Of a DNA stretch of 64,000 bases, positions 36,678-44,137 are shown one piece after another. Under the pieces are notes generated by a model that saw only the letters and a program-made list of their open reading frames with translations, had not been told where the DNA came from and made no database searches. The stretch is from NCBI GenBank assembly GCA_018266055.1, contig JAFDYT010000002.1:143657-207656 (forward strand), given 5' to 3'. Position 1 is the stretch's first letter. Each line of letters begins with the position of its first letter. The translations under genes and the position numbers were made by a program. The stretch comes from Bacteroidota bacterium. Its GTDB lineage: Bacteria > Bacteroidota > Bacteroidia > Cytophagales > Cyclobacteriaceae.

Positions 36678-36685
36678 CAAAGCTA
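36678..36685 (-). promoter_or_regulatory. Bacteroidota -7 promoter element for the MATE gene
   Basis: On the minus strand this reads TAGCTTTG, a perfect TAnnTTTG. Transcription would begin near 36671, 140 nt before the ATG at 36531. Confidence 0.5.
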
Positions 36686-36771
36686 AACTTTTTTATTTGA
36701 TCTGTTAAGCTTTACTGAAAAGTCTGATTTTCCAAACCTTTTCAAAAGGCATTTAAACGGGTGTTAATCAC

Positions 36772-36779
36772 TACTTTTG
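36772..36779 (+). promoter_or_regulatory. Bacteroidota -7 promoter element directly before the GT2 gene
   Basis: TACTTTTG is a perfect TAnnTTTG and ends 5 bp before the ATG at 36784, which predicts a leaderless message. Confidence 0.55.
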
Positions 36780-36783
36780 CGCC

Positions 36784-37743
36784 ATGACTACTCCTAAATA
36801 CTCGATCATAGTTCCGGTGTACAATCGGCCACAAGAGTTGGAAGAGTTGCTGCTCAGCCTCACGCATCAGACCGTAAAGAATTTTGAAGTGCTGATCATC
36901 GAAGACGGTTCGTCAGTCACCAGCGAGAAGGTTTTTGAAAAATACGCTCAGCAATTAACCATTACTTATTTTGTAAAACCGAATTCGGGCCCTGGGCCAA
37001 GCCGTAATTTTGGATTTGAGCGGGCACGCGGAGAATATTTTATCGTGTTCGACAGCGACTGTCAGATCCCCCCTGGTTATCTCGAAGCAGTCGAAAAATA
37101 TTTTGAAACCACTCCCCTCGACGCCTGGGGCGGACCAGACCGAGGAAGGGATTCGTTTACCATTTTGCAGCAAGCGATGGCCTGCACCATGTCGTCGGTA
37201 TTAACAACCGGAGGAATACGCGGCGCCAAGGCGAAAAATTTTCAACCGCGTAGTTTCAACATGGGTATAAGCCGCGCTGCCTTTCAAAAAACAGGAGGTT
37301 TTCACTTCGACCGGTTTGCTGAGGATATTGAGCTTAGCATCCGCATGAAAAAACTAGGGCTGCGCGTGGAGCTTATCCCCGACGCGTTTGTGTATCATCA
37401 ACGTCGCGCTACGCTAAAGGAATTTTTCAAACAAGTTTCCAATTTTGGTAAAGGGCGTGTGCTCGTAGGCAAAGCCCACCGGGGTGAGGTTAAAATTGTG
37501 CATTGGTTTCCCACTGCCTTTCTCCTGGGGCTGGATTTTATCGTACTCGTCACGCTGTTTTCTCCGAGCTACGGGTTGCTTCTTCTCATGCCTTACCTCG
37601 TTTATCTGATGGCAATCGCATACGATGCCTACCGGCAAACCAAATCCCTTTCGGTTGCCATTTGGGCCGTTCCTTCCGCTCTTGTGCAGCTGACAGGCTA
37701 CGGCTGGGGCTTTTTGAAACAAAAGTTCCGTTTTATTACATGA
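36784..37743 (+). CDS. Membrane-associated family 2 glycosyltransferase
   Basis: The 319-residue protein has a GT-A domain with SIIVPVYNRPQELEELL at the start, EDGSS, and FDSDCQIPPG as the nucleotide-sugar/metal site. AEDIELSIRMKKLG supplies the ED motif of the active site. Two or three membrane helices lie at residues 235-300. It probably adds sugars to a cell-surface glycan or lipid at the cytoplasmic face of the inner membrane. No dedicated polysaccharide gene cluster surrounds it, so the product is unknown. Confidence 0.9.
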   Translation: MTTPKYSIIVPVYNRPQELEELLLSLTHQTVKNFEVLIIEDGSSVTSEKVFEKYAQQLTITYFVKPNSGPGPSRNFGFERARGEYFIVFDSDCQIPPGYLEAVEKYFETTPLDAWGGPDRGRDSFTILQQAMACTMSSVLTTGGIRGAKAKNFQPRSFNMGISRAAFQKTGGFHFDRFAEDIELSIRMKKLGLRVELIPDAFVYHQRRATLKEFFKQVSNFGKGRVLVGKAHRGEVKIVHWFPTAFLLGLDFIVLVTLFSPSYGLLLLMPYLVYLMAIAYDAYRQTKSLSVAIWAVPSALVQLTGYGWGFLKQKFRFIT

Positions 37744-37808
37744 CCCATTCCGGGTAAGGTTAGGTAATTCATTCAATAAAGTTGGATTAATCAGGATTTC
37801 TTCGATAA

Positions 37809-37816
37809 ATTTGATT
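37809..37816 (+). promoter_or_regulatory. Bacteroidota -7 promoter element for the OmpA-family gene
   Basis: TAAATTTG is a perfect TAnnTTTG, 20 bp before the ATG at 37837. A TTG at 37782-37784 is spaced 24 bp away, longer than ideal. Confidence 0.45.
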
Positions 37817-37836
37817 TAACCAAAGGTATTTCTTAC

Positions 37837-39120
37837 ATGATAAAACTCTACAAAGGGGCACTCCTCGTTAGTGCCGTTATCCTCTTTTCAATAAAGTCGA
37901 TCGCACAGCAAGCCACGGCCAATGTTCTCCCTAAAGGAAACTATATCGTTGTGGCGGCCTATTTTGCCAAGCACGAGAATTTTGCCAAACAATACTCCGC
38001 AAAACTTAATGAAGGCGGGCTTCACTCCAGCTACGGGCTTGACCCAACCGGAAAGCTTTACTTCGTGTATCTCGATCAATATGCTGATTTCACACAATCA
38101 GTTCAAGAGATGCTGAAAGTGCGAAAAGGAGGCTCATTTGATCAGGCCTGGGTGCGTGTAGTAAAGGAAGGTTCGGAAGGCACTGCATCAGTAGCGATGG
38201 AAAAAGAGGTGGAGCCTGTAAGAGTTGAACCCAAGCGCGAAGAGCCTAAGAAAGAAGAACCAAAGAAGGTAGTGCAGGAGCAAGTAGCGGCAGCCCCGGT
38301 TAAACAGGTAGAGCCTGTAAAAGAGGAAGTAAAGAAGGAAATCCCGGTTGTTACCGAAGTTGTTGAAAACCCTCCGGCAAAACCTGTTTATGTGCCCCAA
38401 ACCTTGAATAATACTCCTGTCTTTATCAGTTTGTACAACAGCACCAACAGTCAGGTGCTGGACGGTGAAGTGGAAGTGGTGGATACAGAACGCAGCAAGC
38501 TCATCACAAGGGTAAAAGGAAACACCTACCTGAATTTGCCAAACCCGGGCACCAAAAGCGGGCAGCTAAGCCTGATTGCCAATGCCTTTGGCTATCGCAA
38601 AGAGCAGCATGAGATTAACTATAAAAATACCGAAGCGGATACCACTAAACCCTATATCTCCCTCGTGGGAAATTATTATATGGTAAACTTCGGATTGTCT
38701 CGGATTCACAAAGGTGACATTTCTACGCTTTACAATGTTTATTTCTACAACGACGCTGCGATCATGCTGCCGGAATCAAAATATCAGTTGAACAGTCTGC
38801 TCGGCATGCTGAATGAAAACCCTAAGCTTAAGATCATTTTGCATGGCCATACCAATGGCAACGGTCGTGGGAAGATTATTTACATGGGCCCGAGCAAGGA
38901 TTTCTTCACCATCACCAAAGATGTGAAAGAAGGAACAGGGTCTGCCAAAGAACTCTCTGAAGCAAGAGCTCACACTATCCGTGAATGGCTTTTGTCGCAG
39001 GGTATCTCCAACGACCGCGTAACTGTAAAAGGTTGGGGAGGTGCCCGGATGATCCACGATAAAAACAGCGTTCACGCCAGAAAGAACATCCGCGTTGACG
39101 TTGAAGTAGAAGACGAATAA
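37837..39120 (+). CDS. OmpA-family outer-membrane/peptidoglycan-binding protein
   Basis: The 427-residue protein has a signal peptide (1-24, ending SIAQ). Residues 30-110 (YIVVAAYFAKHENFAKQYSAKL...) resemble a SPOR-like fold, which binds denuded peptidoglycan in other proteins. Residues 120-190 are a Lys/Glu/Pro linker with repeated EEPKKEEPKK text. Residues 290-425 form the OmpA C-terminal domain, with LILHGHTNGNG-like text and ARAHTIREWLLSQGISNDRVTVKGWG. It probably anchors the outer membrane to peptidoglycan. The SPOR assignment is by pattern only. Confidence 0.85.
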   Translation: MIKLYKGALLVSAVILFSIKSIAQQATANVLPKGNYIVVAAYFAKHENFAKQYSAKLNEGGLHSSYGLDPTGKLYFVYLDQYADFTQSVQEMLKVRKGGSFDQAWVRVVKEGSEGTASVAMEKEVEPVRVEPKREEPKKEEPKKVVQEQVAAAPVKQVEPVKEEVKKEIPVVTEVVENPPAKPVYVPQTLNNTPVFISLYNSTNSQVLDGEVEVVDTERSKLITRVKGNTYLNLPNPGTKSGQLSLIANAFGYRKEQHEINYKNTEADTTKPYISLVGNYYMVNFGLSRIHKGDISTLYNVYFYNDAAIMLPESKYQLNSLLGMLNENPKLKIILHGHTNGNGRGKIIYMGPSKDFFTITKDVKEGTGSAKELSEARAHTIREWLLSQGISNDRVTVKGWGGARMIHDKNSVHARKNIRVDVEVEDE

Positions 39121-39137
39121 AGGTTTTGGGTTCCGGT

Positions 39138-39533
39138 GTGAAGCCAGCATCGTTCAGGGTTCACTCACTGCTTGAGTTGTACGAAATCTTGCCGGAAGAT
39201 CAACGGCTGATTGTGGACGTGCTCAGGCAGATCATCAAAGGCAATTTACCAGCCTACTGCAAAGAAAAAATCTCCTACAACGTGCCTTTCTTCTTCGGTA
39301 AGAAAGGCATTTGTATTGTATGGCCAGCAGCCATTCCCCGTGGGGGAATAAAAAAGGGTGTGTTGCTGGGGTTTTGGTATGGATGCCGGTTGAAAGACAC
39401 TTCTGGTTATCTCACGCACGGAACGAACAAGCAAATATTTTATAAAATTTACCAATCAGCGGACGAGATCAATGAAAGCGCCATTGTGAAATTACTCAAA
39501 GAAGCTGTGGCTCTTGACAAATCCTGGAAGTGA
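39138..39533 (+). CDS. DUF1801 domain protein
   Basis: The protein is about 131 residues from the GTG at 39138. An in-frame TTG at 39126 is the other candidate start. The pattern DVLRQIIKGNLPAYCKEKISYNVPFFFGKKGICIVWPA is characteristic of DUF1801 (YdhG-like) proteins, which share a fold with the frataxin/YdhG group and have no settled function. It begins 17 bp after the OmpA-family gene and may be co-transcribed. No catalytic residues can be named. Confidence 0.8.
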   Translation: MKPASFRVHSLLELYEILPEDQRLIVDVLRQIIKGNLPAYCKEKISYNVPFFFGKKGICIVWPAAIPRGGIKKGVLLGFWYGCRLKDTSGYLTHGTNKQIFYKIYQSADEINESAIVKLLKEAVALDKSWK

Positions 39534-39541
39534 AAATGTAG

Positions 39542-40411
39542 CTAAAGTTTAGGCTCAATGTGAATGAGCACTTCACCGAGCTCTGGGATTTCCTTTTTTA
39601 GTGTGTCTTTCAATTTGTGTGCGAGGTCATGACCTTCTTTAACAGTCAGCATTCCGTCTACTGAGGCATGCAGGTCGATGTGATAAATCATTCCGGTTTT
39701 ACGCACAAAGCATTTCTCCGTTCCTTCAATTCCTTGCACACCAGCCGACACATTCCTGATCGTCGTTACCATTTCGTCGTAGCGATGTTCATCCATAATT
39801 TCACCCAGTGCAGGGCGAAATATCAAATAGCTGTTGTAGAGGATAAATCCTGACGCAAACAACGCAGCCCAATCGTCGGCTGATTCGTATCCTTTTCCAA
39901 AAATCAAAGCAATGGAAATACCAATGAAAGCGGCTACTGACGTGATCGCGTCACTACGATGATGCCAGGCATCTGCTTTAAGTGACGAGCTTTTCGTCTG
40001 CTTACTTCTTTTGATTACCCAGCGATAGGACAATTCTTTCCAGGTGATGATCGCCCCCAAAATGATTAACGTATACGGTTTAGGGAGTTCATGAGGAGTT
40101 GAAATATTCGCAATACTATCATGCGCGATGATTACCGCAGAGACCACCAGAAACGCAACCACTAAAAATGTTACCAACGGCTCTGCACGGCCGTGACCAT
40201 AAGGATGATTTTTATCGGCGGGGCGGTTGGCATATTTCAAACCGAAGAGCACCAGCAGCGAAGAAAAAATATCGGAGGTAGATTCAATTGCATCGGCAAT
40301 CAGCGCATAGCTATTTCCAAAAAAACCAGCGAGCCATTTAAGCAGTGCGAGTAAGGTGTTACCTGCAATGCTGAAATAGACCGTTTTTAAAGCTGTTTTT
40401 TGATGCGTCAT
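39542..40411 (-). CDS. Cation diffusion facilitator (CzcD/FieF-type) metal exporter
   Basis: The 289-residue protein has six membrane helices followed by a C-terminal cytoplasmic metal-sensing domain (about 205-289, ending EVLIHIEPKL). Conserved metal-site residues are in ADAIESTSD (helix 2) and KADAWHHRSDAITS (helix 5). HPYGHGRAEPL marks the loop between helices 2 and 3. It exchanges Zn, Fe, Mn or similar divalent cations for protons. The precise metal cannot be inferred with confidence. It is not part of the neighbouring deoC operon, since 34 bp and a direction-compatible but unmarked gap lie between them. Confidence 0.93.
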   Translation of the reverse strand: MTHQKTALKTVYFSIAGNTLLALLKWLAGFFGNSYALIADAIESTSDIFSSLLVLFGLKYANRPADKNHPYGHGRAEPLVTFLVVAFLVVSAVIIAHDSIANISTPHELPKPYTLIILGAIITWKELSYRWVIKRSKQTKSSSLKADAWHHRSDAITSVAAFIGISIALIFGKGYESADDWAALFASGFILYNSYLIFRPALGEIMDEHRYDEMVTTIRNVSAGVQGIEGTEKCFVRKTGMIYHIDLHASVDGMLTVKEGHDLAHKLKDTLKKEIPELGEVLIHIEPKL

Positions 40412-40445
40412 CGAAAATATTCCTTGTACAAAGTTACCAATTCAC

Positions 40446-40718
40446 TTACCGTCTCACTTCAAAGCCCTGATAGTTTTTCATCTCTCCATCCGCTATCTCC
40501 AGATGATCAACACGTGCACGGGTCGGCCCAAGCGAGCACCAATTCAAAAACTCTTTCACAATATTTTCCTCCGCTTCGGCTTCAATGTACACATCGCCGT
40601 TAGGCTCGTTGCGAACAAATCCTTGCACACCAAGTCGATCAGCTTGTTCTTTGGTGGAGGCTCTGAAAAACACGCCTTGAACTTTTCCTGAAACACGAAC
40701 TTTTACGTGCCGCTTCAA
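40446..40718 (-). CDS. acyP: Acylphosphatase
   Basis: This 90-residue protein shows VSGKVQGVFFRASTKEQA with the phosphate-binding loop and catalytic Arg, and GFVRNEPNGDV with the catalytic Asn. It hydrolyses acyl phosphates such as 1,3-bisphosphoglycerate and carbamoyl phosphate. It starts 3 bp after the stop of the GAPN gene, so it is the third gene of a deoC-gapN-acyP unit. Removing stray acyl phosphates next to a glyceraldehyde-3-phosphate oxidising enzyme makes metabolic sense. Confidence 0.93.
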   Translation of the reverse strand: MKRHVKVRVSGKVQGVFFRASTKEQADRLGVQGFVRNEPNGDVYIEAEAEENIVKEFLNWCSLGPTRARVDHLEIADGEMKNYQGFEVRR

Positions 40719-40721
40719 TTC

Positions 40722-42338
40722 TTAGAAGATGTAATCGGTACTCAAAAATGCTGACTCACGGTTGCGGATAATATTGCCGATGATTTTTTTATTCTCGTCG
40801 GTAATTTTAGTTGCCACCAATGAACGAATTGAAAACACGCGCAAGGCATCGGTCACCGACAGGGTTCCCTCAGCAGAGTCTTTTCTTCCGTTGAACGGGA
40901 AGGTATCGGGTCCGCGCTGACATTGTGTATTGATGTTGATACGTCCAACCTGATTGGCAAAGGCATCAATCAGGTGCGCAATGTCTTTTGAGTCTTTTCC
41001 GAAGATACTCAACTGTTGTCCGAAGTTAGAGTTGATCACATATTCAATTACTTCTTCTTCGTTTTCGTACGAGCGGATCGGCACCACAGGGCCGAACTGT
41101 TCTTCAAAATAGATTCTCATTTTATCGTTTACCGGATAAAGCACCGCCGGACTGAAAAATGTATTCATGATCTGTCCACCTCCTTCATTCATTACTTTCG
41201 CTCCATGCTGTACGGCATCGTCCACCAGGCCTTTCAAATATTCTGTCTTGCCTGGCTCTGGCAGCGGTGTGAGCGCAACGCCAGCATCCCACGGCATACC
41301 CGGTTTCAATTTGGCTACTGCCTCGCAGAATTTTTTGATGAATTGCTCCTGAATGCTTTTGTGTGCAAAAATAATTTTGATGGCTGTACACCGCTGACCG
41401 TTGAATGAAAGCGAACCAAGGATACACTCATTCACCGCATTGTCCAGATCAGCGTCGGGCAAAATGATGGCGAGATTTTTGGCATCCAATCCGAGAATGG
41501 CTCTCAACCGGTGCGACTTAGGGTGTGCCTTCTTCAATTCATTGGCTCCTTTATTGGTACCAATAAAGGCGAACACATCGATCTTTCCTGTTTCCATCAG
41601 CACGCCCACCGTGTCCCGGCCGCGACCGTAGATTACGTTGATCACGCCAGGAGGGAAACTTGTACGAAATGCTTCGAGCAAAGGTCTGATCAGCAGCACA
41701 CCGTACTTAGCTGGTTTAAACACCACCGTGTTGCCCATGATAAGCGCAGGAAAAAGTGTGCTGAATGTTTCGTTAAGCGGATAATTGTAAGGCCCCATGC
41801 ACAGCGCCACACCAAGCGGCACGCGCCGGATCTGTCCCATGATTCCTTGCTCCTGCACAAAGTTCGACGAGCGGCGATCAAGTTCTTTGAGTGCATTAAT
41901 GGTATCAACAATGTAATCGCAAGTGCGGTCAAATTCTTTTTCCGAATCCTTTTGTGTTTTTCCTATTTCCCACATCAGCAGGTTTACAACTTCCTGCCGT
42001 TTCTCCTTCATCTTGCCAAGAAAAATTTCGACATGACGAATGCGCTCGGCTACCGTCATAACCGGCCACACGCCATGCCCCTGGTCGTAGGCTTTCACTG
42101 CTGCATCAAGTGCCGACATCGCTTCTTTAGAAGTAAGAAGCGGCGTACTGCCGATAGTTTTTTGCTTTAACTCTTTTCCATCGCGAACAAACACAGGGCT
42201 TACCACAGGATTCATGTCGCCTTGCCAGGTCAACATTTTACCGTCGATTAAATACTCTCGTTGCTCGTTGTTGGCAGGTAATTTTACAGAAGCTGGAATG
42301 GCTTGCTCTTCGGGAAAAAGAGTAGAAAGATCTGTCAT
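40722..42338 (-). CDS. gapN: NADP-dependent glyceraldehyde-3-phosphate dehydrogenase (non-phosphorylating, ALDH family)
   Basis: The 538-residue ALDH-superfamily protein has MGPYNYPLNETFSTLFPALI (cofactor region), FIGTNKGA, and the catalytic Cys317 in FNGQRC. The C-terminal region has GRININTQCQRGPDTFPFNG, typical of GAPN-like enzymes. GAPN oxidises glyceraldehyde-3-phosphate to 3-phosphoglycerate, making NADPH without ATP. Another aldehyde substrate, even the acetaldehyde produced by DeoC, cannot be ruled out. The start codon overlaps the deoC stop as ATGA. Confidence 0.85.
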   Translation of the reverse strand: MTDLSTLFPEEQAIPASVKLPANNEQREYLIDGKMLTWQGDMNPVVSPVFVRDGKELKQKTIGSTPLLTSKEAMSALDAAVKAYDQGHGVWPVMTVAERIRHVEIFLGKMKEKRQEVVNLLMWEIGKTQKDSEKEFDRTCDYIVDTINALKELDRRSSNFVQEQGIMGQIRRVPLGVALCMGPYNYPLNETFSTLFPALIMGNTVVFKPAKYGVLLIRPLLEAFRTSFPPGVINVIYGRGRDTVGVLMETGKIDVFAFIGTNKGANELKKAHPKSHRLRAILGLDAKNLAIILPDADLDNAVNECILGSLSFNGQRCTAIKIIFAHKSIQEQFIKKFCEAVAKLKPGMPWDAGVALTPLPEPGKTEYLKGLVDDAVQHGAKVMNEGGGQIMNTFFSPAVLYPVNDKMRIYFEEQFGPVVPIRSYENEEEVIEYVINSNFGQQLSIFGKDSKDIAHLIDAFANQVGRININTQCQRGPDTFPFNGRKDSAEGTLSVTDALRVFSIRSLVATKITDENKKIIGNIIRNRESAFLSTDYIF

Positions 42339-43000
42339 AAGTATAGGTTTGGTTTGAGGTTTTCAATAATTTTTATACCTGAGGATGTGCCGATCCTCGT
42401 TGCACCGGCTTCGATCATTGCCACGGCCTGTTCGAAAGTTTTTATTCCACCCGACGCTTTAATACCAACCGAAGAAGGAACGGATGCTTTCATAATCTTA
42501 ATGTGTTCTACCTGCGCGCCGTGGGGTGCAAAGCCGGTGGACGTTTTTACGAAATCAGCGCCGGCATCAGCACACAGCTTACTTGCCGAAGCAATTTCAT
42601 CGTCAGAAAGATACGCAGTTTCAAGAATTACTTTTAGCGCAACCTGATGATCGTGCGCCAGTTTACTGCATTTGGCTATTTCAATTTTAGTCCAGGGAAT
42701 TCCTGTTTTGAAGGAGGAAATGTTTAGCACCACGTCTACTTCGTCGGCACCATTGTCTATCGCACGTTTAATCTCATCGAGCTTTGTTTCCGTCATGGAA
42801 TAGCCCAACGGAAAGCCTGCAACCGTTACCAACAGGTTTTTTTCGCTACCCAGTTCACGTTTCGCTCGCTTTACCCAAAAGGGTGGAACGCATACGCCAA
42901 GAAAATGAAATTGTTTTGCCTCCTCCACCAACTGGTCTACGTCTCTGATGGTCAGGGTTGGGCTGAGATTGGTGTGCTCGATATAAGACGCGACGTCCAT
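42335..43000 (-). CDS. deoC: Deoxyribose-phosphate aldolase
   Basis: This 221-residue TIM-barrel class I aldolase has DEVDVVLN (Asp89), the Schiff-base lysine K152 in VKTSTGF, and the proton-relay lysine K181 in IKASGGI. It splits 2-deoxyribose-5-phosphate into acetaldehyde and glyceraldehyde-3-phosphate in nucleoside breakdown. Being coupled to gapN (ATGA overlap) suggests that its triose product is passed straight to oxidation with NADPH gain. Confidence 0.96.
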   Translation of the reverse strand: MDVASYIEHTNLSPTLTIRDVDQLVEEAKQFHFLGVCVPPFWVKRAKRELGSEKNLLVTVAGFPLGYSMTETKLDEIKRAIDNGADEVDVVLNISSFKTGIPWTKIEIAKCSKLAHDHQVALKVILETAYLSDDEIASASKLCADAGADFVKTSTGFAPHGAQVEHIKIMKASVPSSVGIKASGGIKTFEQAVAMIEAGATRIGTSSGIKIIENLKPNLYL

Positions 43001-43044
43001 TCGGGCACAAGTTAAAAAGGTTTATTCAAACTGCCGCCGTGGCG

Positions 43045-43413
43045 TCAATGTCGTATTCCACACTCCTTGCAATAGCGCATCTGAAAAGGCAAATGTTTTT
43101 TGGGACGATGCTTATGTCCGAAGTAACTGAAGTCTGCGTACTGCGGTGTTGCCATTTTTTTCAAAATCCGCTGTTTCTCTTTTGCCGCTTTTTCAATTCG
43201 CTTATAAAATTCATACTGTGCGGTGTGCTTCACATTCGCTTTGCGGAAAAGCAACCTTTGCTTTCGCGATACATGCGGCTTGTGCACAGCCCTCTGTTGT
43301 TCTTCAACAGTGGCCGGGCCTTTATCACCCAGTGAATTGCTTTGCGCCTTGGCAGCGAGAGGCATTGCGCCGATAACAGCAACAATAAACCCCAGCGATA
43401 ATTTGTTTTTCAT
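43045..43413 (-). CDS. Small secreted basic hypothetical protein
   Basis: The 122-residue protein has a clear signal peptide (1-24, ending AAKAQ). The mature part is rich in Lys, Arg, His and Gln and predicted helical in the middle (EFYKRIEKAAKEKQRILKK). It ends with a MRYCKECGIRH tail that contains CxxC. No family is recognised. It sits between the nuclease homologue and deoC on the same strand, 44 bp from deoC and 35 bp from the nuclease gene. The CxxC plus His could bind a metal, but this is a guess. Confidence 0.6.
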   Translation of the reverse strand: MKNKLSLGFIVAVIGAMPLAAKAQSNSLGDKGPATVEEQQRAVHKPHVSRKQRLLFRKANVKHTAQYEFYKRIEKAAKEKQRILKKMATPQYADFSYFGHKHRPKKHLPFQMRYCKECGIRH

Positions 43414-43448
43414 AGCTGGGGTTATAACGACGTATTGTCTATTTTATT

Positions 43449-43940
43449 TTAACTCGATTTGGGAACCAAAAGCGTTTGCTGACGACGATAAATCCATGGC
43501 GGTGTTGGATCCTGCTCTTTCCAAAGGCCTTTGCCTTTTTCGCGTGCTTTTTCTTTCACGCTTTCCAGTTCATCAATCGGGTCGCGTTCAGATGTCCAGG
43601 CAAGACCAGCTTCCAGGAGTTTAAATCGGGGGTCTGTTTCACCTTCAATCAACACTACACCCAGTCGGTTTCCCCAACGGTCTTTTCCCTGAATTTTAAT
43701 ATTCACGGTTTTATCCAGAATTATTTTTTGCAAAAACAATTTTGCCTTCTCGCCGAAGTCCTGTCCCAGCTCCGGACAATCAATACCAAACAACATGATC
43801 TTGTACGACTCATTATCGCTGGCTAGTATTTCAATAGTATTTCCGTCGATTACCGTAGTGACTTTTCCGGTAAGCTCAACACCTGCAACGCCTGTTATTC
43901 CAACAAGACAAAATGCACATAAAATCAACACGGTTTTCAT
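43449..43940 (-). CDS. Secreted staphylococcal-nuclease (SNase) homologue
   Basis: The 163-residue protein has a signal peptide (1-19) and an OB-fold SNase domain: GKVTTVIDGNTIEI, then LFGIDCPELGQDFGEKAK with the acidic residues, and DRWGNRLGVVLI with an Arg in the position of SNase Arg87. The residue before LFGID is Met where active SNases have the catalytic Arg35 (usual text RLxGID). The enzyme may be weak, altered or binding only. Otherwise it would degrade DNA or RNA outside the cell with calcium. Confidence 0.85.
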   Translation of the reverse strand: MKTVLILCAFCLVGITGVAGVELTGKVTTVIDGNTIEILASDNESYKIMLFGIDCPELGQDFGEKAKLFLQKIILDKTVNIKIQGKDRWGNRLGVVLIEGETDPRFKLLEAGLAWTSERDPIDELESVKEKAREKGKGLWKEQDPTPPWIYRRQQTLLVPKSS

Positions 43941-44137
43941 GGCCTTTACTTTCTTTTTGATACTTCAAAGGTCAGGCATGTAAGCAGCAATCCACCGTAC
44001 AAATCAACCACTCGCTGACGGATGTAAGGTTTTGCCTCAAAAAAATAATCCTGATTTTTATCACCAAAAAAACGAAGTGACAACAGGAGTAGTTTACCGC
44101 TGCTGGGGTTGATTCGATGAACCGCCGTTTTGGCTGA

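Noticed and set aside
43994-44137. Open frame of about 48 codons directly after the TPR stop codon, in the same frame, with the text FFGDKNQDYFFEAKPYI
   Set aside because: It has no ATG and no recognisable similarity. It could be a leftover or extension of the TPR gene, but nothing supports a gene. The remaining gap to 43941 shows nothing.
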